Assembly (NCBI GenBank): GCA_035541195.1
Contig: DATKNU010000164.1
Span: 1-14,112, forward strand
Direction of reading: 5' to 3'
Source of the DNA: Muellerivita sp035541195
GTDB lineage: Bacteria > Oederibacteriota > Muellerivitia > Muellerivitales > Muellerivitaceae
Length of the DNA: 14,112 nt
Of this stretch, positions 7,727 through 14,112 are shown piece after piece. Positions within the stretch are counted from its first letter, which is position 1, and each line of letters starts with the position of its first letter. The notes below the pieces were generated by a model. The model had not been told where the DNA came from and searched no databases. It saw only the letters and a list, made by a program, of their open reading frames with translations. A program made the position numbers and the translations under genes.

Positions 7727-7764
7727 TTGGTTCAAGCTGGGTCGGCGGGGAGAACCAACCGACC
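7727..7764 (-). promoter_or_regulatory. Interleaved inverted repeats (pseudoknot-like or switching hairpins) before the GT2 gene
   Basis: In the 66-base gap between the second GT-C-like gene and the GT2 gene, two perfect inverted repeats interlock: TTGGTTC (7727-7733) with GAACCAA (7752-7758), and GGTCGG (7740-7745) with CCGACC (7759-7764). Both cannot form as simple nested hairpins; they would form an H-type pseudoknot or two exclusive hairpins. On the transcript the last arm runs into the AAGGA that is the only ribosome-site-like sequence for the GTG at 7710. A further CGACC (7712-7716 on the minus strand) next to the start could compete for the first arm. The first loop would be zero bases, so a full pseudoknot is strained. 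Regulatory role is inferred. Confidence 0.35.
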
Positions 7765-7776
7765 GGAAAATGCCCC

Positions 7777-10338
7777 TCATCGGTCCAAATCATCCAAGGT
7801 CACGGCGCTGTCCGAACCCGGAACCTGGACCTTGATCTGCGGAACCGTCGGGCTCACCCTGAAATAGACCACGTAATGGACGGGGTAACTGCCTTTTTTC
7901 AGTTCCACCGTCCCTCGGGCCGTGAAAGGGCCGTTGCCGGAAGCCCGGTTGTCCAGGACGTCCCGGGATCCGATGCGCAAGATGGCGAAGTTCGGGTCCT
8001 CGACGGTGAGGACGTAGGTGCCGTCCGCGGGGGCCCGGAAAGTGCCGTCGAAAGACGCCGTACTCACCTCGTCTTGCGAGGGGGGCGGCGCTTGAAGGGA
8101 GGGGCTCCAATCCTCGATTCGGATGGCGCCGTATCCCGGCCGGTAGCTCAACCAATAATAATCCCGGATCCATCCCCCCGCGGGGACATCGACCCGATAA
8201 ATCAGGCGCGACGGATCCTTCGTGATCGAGGCGGCCGGCACCAAGACCCGATAAAAACGGGGGTTCCGATCCCCCGGATCCGCCGTGGGATAATGGAAGG
8301 TGTGGAAATCGACCCCGGTCCATTGGGCCTGCGGATATTGCTTCTGCAGTTCGCCCTTCAACTTCGTGTCACCCGCGAAGACCAGGACCACCAGGTCCGG
8401 GAGCGTTTCTCCGGGCGACAAATAGACCGGGTTCTTGTCCCGCCAGACATAGAAAGGATGGCCCTCATCCAAGACCCCTTGGCATTCGGGCGAGGAACAG
8501 AAGGGCAAGAGGGTCAAATAAACGCGGTTCCGGGGGGAATCCTGGATGATCTGCCGGCTGACCAAAGGCTCGATGCCGGGATAGTACACCTCATAGCGGT
8601 AAACGTTCTGGTAACTCCCATAGGCTTCCCAAGCGAAAAAGGAACAAAGCGCCATGACGCAAAAGGCGTTCCAGGACCGCGGTTCCCATAATCGAAGGCC
8701 CCAATCCCACAGCCGTCCCACCCCCACGGAAGCCAGCAGGAACAAGGGGGTGACGGCGCAGGCCAAGCGCCCGTTATAGGCGTATTCGGGAACGAAATGG
8801 TTCGCCAGTCCCACCCAGGCCGCGGCGAAGAAAAGCGCCAGCGTCCAAGTGGGGCGGGCCAAAAAGACCGCGGCCCCCAACGCGAAAAGCCAGGCGGCCT
8901 GGAGGTCGAAGGCCGAACTGCCCCAAGACCCGGCGTCCATGAAACAAGCCTGGAAGGTGAGGCCGACGCGGTGGAACAAGGCCATCCCGGAGGCGTCCCC
9001 GTGGGCCGCCGGGTTCAGGATGGCAAAACGGTCGGAATAATCCTTGTTGTAAATCATGGGGGAAACCAGCAAAAGGACCGTGGACAGCCCAAAGGCCAGT
9101 TTCAACACCAACCCATCCAGGCCCCGCGTCAGGTATTGCCGCAGGACCAGGGCCAGCAGCAGGGCGCCCAAAGCCAGGAACGCGAAGACCGACGCCTGCC
9201 CGAATGGCGACCCGCCCCCGGCCCGGTGCCAAAAACCATTGGTCACCAGGAAATTGACCATCCAAAAAACCCCTCCCCAGGCGCCCAGGGCCCATCCGGC
9301 CGGGCTTTTTTTGCGGTCCGGCCCGAGAAAAACCCAGATGAAAAGGGCCCCGACGATGAAGAAACCGAAAAGCCGAAAAGCCGGATAGGTGTAGGTTCCG
9401 TAGGAGACGGCCAGGGCCCAATGGGCGAAACGAAGCCAGGTCGGCCGTTTGGCCAGGCGGACCAAGGCCCAAAGCGACCAGGTCGCCGCCAAAGTGGCGG
9501 TGACCGGGAAATAAACGGCCACCACTTCCCCCGGGACCCATTTGCAGGCCGTACCTAAAGCCGCGCAGATCAGCCCCACGCGCCGGCCCGCGACTTCCCG
9601 CCCCAGAAAATAAAGCAGCCAAATATTCGCCAGGGCCGTGACCTCGGCCCCCAAGTAGGAAATGTGCAGCGCGGACTGGTCGGGCAGGAGCCTCCACAAG
9701 GCCGCCGTGAGGATGTGGCCTCCCGTCTCGCTGAGGCTGTAGGGGCCGATGAGCGGCAATTCATGCAGATAATTCATCCGCATGGAAACTTCGATGGCGG
9801 CGGCCGAATCGTCGCAATAATAGCCGATGGGGACGTCCAGGTTGAGGATCGTCGTCCAAAGGCTGTAAGCCGACAGGATCAGCAGCATCCCCCAGACCTG
9901 CCAGGACCGGGGGCCGGGCCGCTGCGGGGATGGATCGGGGGAAGTCCTGAGGCCCGCCCATAGCAGGGCGAACCCCAAGACGAGGATCATCCCCGAATAG
10001 GGGGCCACCAAGGCAAAGGCCGGGGGCAGGGCCGCCGCATAATCCGGGACCGCGGCGAAGGACACCGCCACGGCGAACCACCCTCCCATGACCAGACCGA
10101 AACGGGAAGTGGGGGCCAAGCCGGACAACCAAGATCCGGAAAAAGCCAAGCCCAAAGCCGCGAGGGCCAGCGCCCCGGCGATCCGGGGCTCATGGGCCCG
10201 CCAAAGGACGGCGGCGGCGAGGAGCGCGAGAAGGGGCAGGGCCCTTTCAAAGGCTTCCCGGGGAAAGGCCAATCCGGAAGGCGCGGCCATCGGCGCCGGG
10301 GACCCCTTCCTGCTTTTTTGACGCGGGCGTTTCTTCAT
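7777..10338 (-). CDS. GT-C-like polytopic glycosyltransferase with a C-terminal PA14-like domain (second paralogue)
   Basis: The protein has 853 residues. A basic cytoplasmic start (KKRPRQKSRKG) is followed by many hydrophobic segments (about 33-575). The first large loop after the early helices has YYCDDSAA with D176-D177, placed like the acidic metal/catalytic motif of GT-C enzymes such as ArnT. After the last membrane segment comes an extracytoplasmic region (about 578-853) with FCSSPECQG (C614, C619), VLDEGHPFYVWRD and FHYP motifs. A PA14-like beta-sandwich (about 757-841; FDGTFRAPADGTYVLTV) ends it. It is clearly paralogous over its whole length to the 871-residue protein upstream, 28 bases away. 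GGAGG lies nine bases before the ATG. The likely role is transfer of a lipid-phosphate sugar outside the membrane; acceptor unknown. The GT-C call is by fold pattern, not close homology. Confidence 0.72.
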   Translation of the reverse strand: MKKRPRQKSRKGSPAPMAAPSGLAFPREAFERALPLLALLAAAVLWRAHEPRIAGALALAALGLAFSGSWLSGLAPTSRFGLVMGGWFAVAVSFAAVPDYAAALPPAFALVAPYSGMILVLGFALLWAGLRTSPDPSPQRPGPRSWQVWGMLLILSAYSLWTTILNLDVPIGYYCDDSAAAIEVSMRMNYLHELPLIGPYSLSETGGHILTAALWRLLPDQSALHISYLGAEVTALANIWLLYFLGREVAGRRVGLICAALGTACKWVPGEVVAVYFPVTATLAATWSLWALVRLAKRPTWLRFAHWALAVSYGTYTYPAFRLFGFFIVGALFIWVFLGPDRKKSPAGWALGAWGGVFWMVNFLVTNGFWHRAGGGSPFGQASVFAFLALGALLLALVLRQYLTRGLDGLVLKLAFGLSTVLLLVSPMIYNKDYSDRFAILNPAAHGDASGMALFHRVGLTFQACFMDAGSWGSSAFDLQAAWLFALGAAVFLARPTWTLALFFAAAWVGLANHFVPEYAYNGRLACAVTPLFLLASVGVGRLWDWGLRLWEPRSWNAFCVMALCSFFAWEAYGSYQNVYRYEVYYPGIEPLVSRQIIQDSPRNRVYLTLLPFCSSPECQGVLDEGHPFYVWRDKNPVYLSPGETLPDLVVLVFAGDTKLKGELQKQYPQAQWTGVDFHTFHYPTADPGDRNPRFYRVLVPAASITKDPSRLIYRVDVPAGGWIRDYYWLSYRPGYGAIRIEDWSPSLQAPPPSQDEVSTASFDGTFRAPADGTYVLTVEDPNFAILRIGSRDVLDNRASGNGPFTARGTVELKKGSYPVHYVVYFRVSPTVPQIKVQVPGSDSAVTLDDLDR

Positions 10339-10366
10339 CCGTTCGATCCTCCATGGCGCTTTTTAA

Positions 10367-12982
10367 TCAAGGGCCGGGGTCATCCAGTTCCCGGACTCCC
10401 GACCCCGGCCCTTGGACCGTGATATCGGGGATCGACTCGTCGCCCAAGAAATAAACCTCGTAACGCAGGGGATGATCCCCTTTCGCCAGCTCAAGCACAC
10501 CCCGGCCCGTGGGCGGCAGGGGTGAATCGGAACGCAGGTCGAGGACCTTTTTCCCGTCGATGAAAAGCCGCACATAGTTATGCGCCGTCACCGTGAATCG
10601 ATAGGCGCCGTCCGCCGATGCCCGGAAAACTCCTTGGAAGGCGGCCGAATGGACCACCTCCGGCGTGGGAAAAGGCGCCCGGAGCCGCCCAACCCCGTCC
10701 TCCCATCCGACGCTTCCACAGGCCATCCCATAATTGCCCGAGTAAAAATCCCTGACCCAAAATCCCGGTCCCAAGGGCTTGCGCAGGATATAGAAGAGCT
10801 TCCCGGGCCGATCGGGCAACTGGTCCGCCGTGATCAAGACCCGGTAGAACCCGCCTTCCGCATCCCCCGCTTCGGTTCCCGGGTAATGGAAGGTCTGCGC
10901 GTTGACCTGGGTCCATTGGGCCCTGGGAAATTCACGGTCCAGTCGGGCCTTGAGGGCCTGGTCCCCCCTGAAGGCGATCACCACCAGGTCCTTCGGCGCC
11001 TCGTCCGGGGCGAGGAAAATGGGATTGGAGTCCCGCAGGACATAAAGCGGGTGGCCTTCGTCCAGGATCCCCTGGCAGGAGGGCGAGGAACAAAAAGGCG
11101 CCAGGCTCAAGTAGACGCGCCGCGCCGGCGAATCCAGGACCACTTGCCGGCTGACCATGGCTTCCACGCCGCGCGAATAGTACCAATTCCCGAATATCGA
11201 GTGATAGCTGGTATAGCATTGCCAGGCGAAGAAGCAGGCCAGCAGCAGGGCAAAAAAGCGGTTAAAGTTCCTCTTATCCCAAAGTTGCGCCCCCCAGGCC
11301 CGCAGGCCCTCCAAGCCCAAGGCCCCCAGCAAAAGAAAGGAAGGGCTGGAGGCCAAGGCCCGTCCGTTGTACTCGTCCTTGCTGAGGATGTGGGGCGCGA
11401 GGCCCACGAGGGCGGCGACCAACCAAAGGGCGCCCATCCAGGACGGCCGCGCCCAAAAGAAGGCCAGTCCCAAGGTGATGATCCAGGTGCTTTGAAAATC
11501 GAAGGCCGAATCGCCCCAGAACCCGTCGCCCAGGAAGATCTCCCGGATGGTCTTCCCCACCTTGTCCAGCAACGCGCCCGGTCCGTGCACGGGATTGGCC
11601 CCGTTGTGGAAGGTGTTCAATTCGGCTACCCGCATGGTATAGGCCGGATGGGTCACGAGGGGATAGACCAGCAAAGCCGTCAAGCCAAGCGCCAAGGCGA
11701 ACTTCAAGGCAACGCCGTCGCGGCCGCCGGAGCGCCAAGACCGGAAGGCCGTGAAAACCAACAGGATTCCCAGGGACCCGGGGACCAAGACCCCCAAGAC
11801 GAAGGGGGCCGTCAGCATGCCTTTGAGCGGCCCGGGCAGGAACCCGTTCTTCCAAAGGAACATCAGTCCCCAAATGAAAGTAAAGGCCAGGATCAGGACC
11901 CACCCGGCCCGGCCCAGGTCCAAATCCTTCCTTTTCGCCCAGATCCAGGCCGCCAGGGCCAAGACCATGAAGAAGGAAAAAGGCCGGTAGGCGCCGTAAC
12001 TGTAGATTCCAAAAGCCACCGCAAAGGCAAAAAAGACGAAGCGGGTCCAGCGGGGATCGCGGAAGATCCGCAACAAGGCCAGGAAGGACCAACCCATGGC
12101 CAGCACCACCAGGATGAGCCCCGAACCCCAAACCGTCTCCGTGAGATACCACTTGTTGACGGCTCCCAAGGCGGCCAGGCACAAACCGGTCCGGCGTCCA
12201 GCCGCCTCCTTCCCCAAGAGATAAAGCATGAGGACGACCGCCATATCCATAAAAACGGGTCCGATGCGCTGCATATGGACCCCCGTCTCCTGGGGAAACA
12301 GGTACCAAAGCAAGGCGGTCCAATAGGTGATGGCGGGTTCGCGGAAACTGGTCGGCATGATGATGCCGTAAATATGAAGCTCGTAAACGGTCCGGATGTC
12401 CTGGATGACGGTTCCATTGTCGTCCCAGTAGAATCCGGGCGGTTCGTTCAAATGGGCCAATCCGACGAACAACACCGCGCCCAGGGACGCGGCCAGCCCC
12501 AAGGCGACTTGCCAAGTCTTCAGGTCTTCTCCCGGCCCGCGGGCGCCGGGGATTTCTTTGGCCTCCGGCAGGCTGAAAGCGGCCGTCATCAGGGCAAAGC
12601 CGGCGAAAAACAGGGTCCCGGCCAGGGCGGGGCCCAAGTGGAACAGCAATCCCGAAGGCAGGATGTCGGCGTAATCGTGGACCGAAGAAAGACCCAAGGC
12701 CGTGAGAACCCAACCCAAGACGGCCGTTCCCAAGCGCGCCGTGGGGGCCAAGCCCCCGATGAGGGGCCTCACCAGGAAAAGAACCGCGGTCACCGCCAAA
12801 ATGCCCCAGCCCGCTTCCCGCGGGCCCCTCAGGACCAAGCAAAGTCCCAGCAGGACGGAAACCAGGGGGAAAAGGGGTTTGAAGAAGTGTTCGGCGGCGG
12901 GAAAAGCCTTCTGCGGCGCGGCGGGTGGCGTCACGGGACGGCGCCGGGGGACGGCGGTCCGCCTTTTCTTTTTACCTGGCAT
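10367..12982 (-). CDS. GT-C-like polytopic glycosyltransferase with a C-terminal PA14-like domain (first paralogue)
   Basis: The protein has 871 residues and the same plan as its downstream neighbour: a basic start (PGKKKRR), about a dozen hydrophobic segments (34-592), then an extracytoplasmic tail. The candidate catalytic loop has FYWDDNGT with D187-D188. Motifs shared with the paralogue include GLAPT, ALWYLFP, GRRTGLCLAALG, SAFDFQ, EYNGRA, FCSSPSCQG (C631, C636), ILDEGHPLYVLRD and FHYP. The PA14-like end (about 775-858) reads FQGVFRASADGAYRFTV and LFIDGKKVLDL, closer to the PA14 consensus than in the paralogue. GAGGA lies five bases before the ATG at 12982, and a promoter-like sequence is about 90 bases upstream, so this is probably the first gene of the operon. 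Sugar and acceptor are inferred only from context. A plain membrane protein without transferase activity remains possible. Confidence 0.72.
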   Translation of the reverse strand: MPGKKKRRTAVPRRRPVTPPAAPQKAFPAAEHFFKPLFPLVSVLLGLCLVLRGPREAGWGILAVTAVLFLVRPLIGGLAPTARLGTAVLGWVLTALGLSSVHDYADILPSGLLFHLGPALAGTLFFAGFALMTAAFSLPEAKEIPGARGPGEDLKTWQVALGLAASLGAVLFVGLAHLNEPPGFYWDDNGTVIQDIRTVYELHIYGIIMPTSFREPAITYWTALLWYLFPQETGVHMQRIGPVFMDMAVVLMLYLLGKEAAGRRTGLCLAALGAVNKWYLTETVWGSGLILVVLAMGWSFLALLRIFRDPRWTRFVFFAFAVAFGIYSYGAYRPFSFFMVLALAAWIWAKRKDLDLGRAGWVLILAFTFIWGLMFLWKNGFLPGPLKGMLTAPFVLGVLVPGSLGILLVFTAFRSWRSGGRDGVALKFALALGLTALLVYPLVTHPAYTMRVAELNTFHNGANPVHGPGALLDKVGKTIREIFLGDGFWGDSAFDFQSTWIITLGLAFFWARPSWMGALWLVAALVGLAPHILSKDEYNGRALASSPSFLLLGALGLEGLRAWGAQLWDKRNFNRFFALLLACFFAWQCYTSYHSIFGNWYYSRGVEAMVSRQVVLDSPARRVYLSLAPFCSSPSCQGILDEGHPLYVLRDSNPIFLAPDEAPKDLVVIAFRGDQALKARLDREFPRAQWTQVNAQTFHYPGTEAGDAEGGFYRVLITADQLPDRPGKLFYILRKPLGPGFWVRDFYSGNYGMACGSVGWEDGVGRLRAPFPTPEVVHSAAFQGVFRASADGAYRFTVTAHNYVRLFIDGKKVLDLRSDSPLPPTGRGVLELAKGDHPLRYEVYFLGDESIPDITVQGPGSGVRELDDPGP

Positions 12983-13070
12983 AAGCTTCCTCGGTCATCA
13001 GGGAATGGCGCCCGTCCCAGGACAGGACCGGCCAAAAGCTCTTTTAGCGCTGCGACCCCTGGGCCGCAGG

Positions 13071-13099
13071 AGTATCACGATTAAGAAAAAGAACCTCAA
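13071..13099 (-). promoter_or_regulatory. Sigma70-like promoter candidate for the glycosyltransferase operon
   Basis: On the minus strand, TTGAGG (13094-13099) and GATACT (13071-13076) are separated by exactly 17 bases. Each hexamer matches four of six consensus positions, and the spacer is AT-rich in a GC-rich region. The predicted transcript would start near 13064 and have a leader of about 80 bases before the ATG at 12982. Just downstream lies an imperfect palindrome (13052-13067, GCGACCCCTGGGCCGC) that could be an operator or a leader hairpin. Confidence 0.42.
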
Positions 13100-13163
13100 G
13101 AAAGAAAACCCGCCCCCTCTCCCTGCCTTGCGGCGACCGGGAGGGACGGACGGGGAGGCCGCT

Positions 13164-13251
13164 TTTTCCCTTCCGGCCGACGGCTTTTCAACGGGCCGTG
13201 GAATTTTCCCCTCGGCTGGCTTAAGAACCGCGCGCGACCCGGAAGGGAAAA
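13164..13251. repeat. 13-bp perfect inverted repeat with a 62-base spacer
   Basis: TTTTCCCTTCCGG (13164-13176) is the exact reverse complement of CCGGAAGGGAAAA (13239-13251). The 62 bases between contain a smaller stem (ACGGC at 13180-13184 with GCCGT at 13195-13199), so the whole could fold as a branched hairpin. No T tract follows either arm, so it does not look like an intrinsic terminator. It sits 65 bases upstream of the predicted -35 box of the operon. Confidence 0.55.
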
Positions 13252-13347
13252 GTCTTTGACCCCCGAAATTCTACCAAAATACTGGTTTTTTACCGAAAAA
13301 ATCGGAGGACCTCAAACCCTACTCAGGGAGGAACATTGACAAAAAGT

Positions 13348-14112
13348 TCATGGGGCGGCGCTCTTCCCGCCCGGCACCCACCCATTATGCCCGCGGAAGT
13401 CGTCCACAATGGCGTTGACCACCTCGTAAGTGGCGTCCTCGCGGAGCTTGGCGAAATAATGGCTTTGGCGATAAAGCAACTGGCCCGAACTATTCTCGTC
13501 GAAAGAAGCCGGTTCCCGGTCGTCTTTTTGAAGGACCCGGTTTTTCACCAAATTGGCCAAGTCCAGCAAGCCGTTCACTTGATCCGGCAACTGCAAACCC
13601 GGCGGGATGGGCAAGGGATTGAAGGTGTTGGTATAGCTGTAGCCCTGGTTCTTCTGGCTCCAGACCAGGCTGCCGCTGGAAGGGTCCAACAGCTGGGCCC
13701 GGGCGGCCACCGACACCTTGCGGAAAGTGTTGAAGCCCCAACGGCCGTCGTCGGACCTTTGGGGGGCTTGGTCCTTTAAGATCTCGAGGTAACCCGTGGA
13801 AGATCCCACCAGGATCAGGTCCGCCTTGAAATGCTGGGCGATTTCCCTCATCAAGTCCGGATTGGCGGCCACCGAGGCGGGGTCGGCCCGCAGGCTTTTC
13901 AAATAGGCGCCCGTTTGGGCCACGTCCACCAAAGGCACGGCGTTCAATTGGGAGATTTGATCCACCATCTCGGATTGGACGGCCGCGCCCAAGGCCGGAT
14001 CTTGGGTCTGGTTGTCGAAGGGGATGACGGCCACCCTTTGGTAGCCATAGAGGTTGAAGGCCGGCGGATAAACCCGGGGCGCCCCGCAACCGGCCAAGAG
14101 CAAGCTTCCCAC
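13348..14112 (-). CDS. Outer-membrane-type lipoprotein, CsgG/GNA1162-like (5' end cut by the window)
   Basis: About 254 residues are visible and the frame runs off the right edge. The first visible residues, GSLLLAGCGAP, are the end of a lipoprotein signal peptide with an LAGC lipobox. The charged start of the signal is missing, so the GTG at the edge is probably an internal codon. The mature part begins with YQRVAVIPFDNQTQDPALG, then SEMVDQISQ and a later KADLILVGSSTGYLE and VAARAQLLDPSSGSLVWS. This is the alternating layout of CsgG/TolB-N-like lipoproteins that assemble or monitor envelope machinery. A long C-terminal stretch (about 155-254) is not recognised. It is 365 bases upstream of the operon on the same strand and probably a separate unit. 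Exact family is uncertain. Confidence 0.68.
   Translation of the reverse strand: MGSLLLAGCGAPRVYPPAFNLYGYQRVAVIPFDNQTQDPALGAAVQSEMVDQISQLNAVPLVDVAQTGAYLKSLRADPASVAANPDLMREIAQHFKADLILVGSSTGYLEILKDQAPQRSDDGRWGFNTFRKVSVAARAQLLDPSSGSLVWSQKNQGYSYTNTFNPLPIPPGLQLPDQVNGLLDLANLVKNRVLQKDDREPASFDENSSGQLLYRQSHYFAKLREDATYEVVNAIVDDFRGHNGWVPGGKSAAP

Larger units (their letters stand above)
12983..13347. other. Intergenic region between the lipoprotein gene and the glycosyltransferase operon
   Basis: This 365-base stretch holds no credible gene. Near the operon it has the promoter candidate (13071-13099) and a palindrome (13052-13067). The middle has a GC-rich part and a 13-bp inverted repeat (13164-13251). 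The side next to the lipoprotein gene (about 13260-13310) is AT-rich with runs of T and A around ACCG, but I see no convincing GC-stem terminator there. A perfect TTGACA at 13336-13341 on the + strand has no -10 partner. Confidence 0.7.

Noticed and set aside
10580..13084. Very long open frame of 834 codons on the + strand
   Set aside because: It lies antisense to the first GT-C-like gene, is rich in G, P, Q and R with no recognisable domain, and arises because GC-rich codons leave few stops in that frame.
13262..13315. AT-rich stretch with T and A runs as terminator of the lipoprotein gene
   Set aside because: The only stems are a 6-bp A/T pairing and a 4-bp CCGA/TCGG hairpin, not followed by a proper T tract; too weak to call.
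13336..13341. TTGACA on the + strand as a promoter -35 box
   Set aside because: No -10-like sequence is found at 16-18 bases and no + strand gene follows; it lies just before the end of the lipoprotein gene.
1..14112. CRISPR arrays, insertion sequences, tRNA genes or prophage genes
   Set aside because: I saw no regularly spaced repeats, transposase or integrase motifs, or tRNA-like ends on either strand.

Overview
The window comes from a GC-rich bacterial chromosome with a two-membrane (diderm) envelope. Signs of this are a lipoprotein with a lipobox, a secreted protein with a FlgD-like C-terminal tail, and sugar-modifying enzymes that act outside the cytoplasmic membrane. No rRNA, tRNA or other phylogenetic marker is present. 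The FlgD-like tail and the distant paralogues would fit a poorly cultured environmental lineage, but I cannot name the phylum.

Layout. Bases 3-155 (+) are the last 50 codons of a secreted protein ending in a FlgD-Ig-like domain, closed by a strong intrinsic terminator (185-227). A complete aldo/keto reductase follows on the + strand (249-1238). Every other gene reads on the minus strand. In transcription order these are: a truncated lipoprotein at the right edge (13348-14112); a 365-base intergenic region with a promoter-like sequence and a long inverted repeat; two tandem paralogous polytopic proteins of 871 and 853 residues (10367-12982 and 7777-10338); a membrane-anchored GT2 glycosyltransferase (6769-7710); a WecD-like sugar N-acyltransferase (6041-6760); a WecE-like sugar aminotransferase (4901-6037); a CHASE3-PAS histidine kinase (3154-4881); a two-cysteine glutathione-peroxidase-type peroxidase (2634-3113); a small membrane TPR protein (2115-2558); and an S51 (peptidase E-like) serine peptidase (1375-2118). 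Spacing is tight from the first paralogue to the kinase, so 12982-3154 may be one transcription unit. A perfect TATAAT before the TPR gene suggests that the last two genes also have their own promoter.

How the genes may work together. WecE and WecD are the last two steps to dTDP-4-acetamido-4,6-dideoxy-D-galactose (dTDP-Fuc4NAc). The GT2 is of the ArnC/GtrB/DPM1 type, which loads a sugar onto polyprenyl phosphate. The two large proteins look like GT-C (ArnT/GT39-like) transferases, which use such lipid-phosphate sugars on the outer face of the membrane. The set therefore mirrors the logic of ArnB-ArnC-ArnT or GtrB-Gtr envelope modification, but with a Fuc4NAc-type sugar. The two GT-C-like proteins carry an unusual extra extracytoplasmic region with a conserved Cys pair and a C-terminal PA14-like beta-sandwich. 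This pathway reading is inference from families and gene order. No flippase, no dTDP-glucose synthesis genes and no response regulator are in the window.
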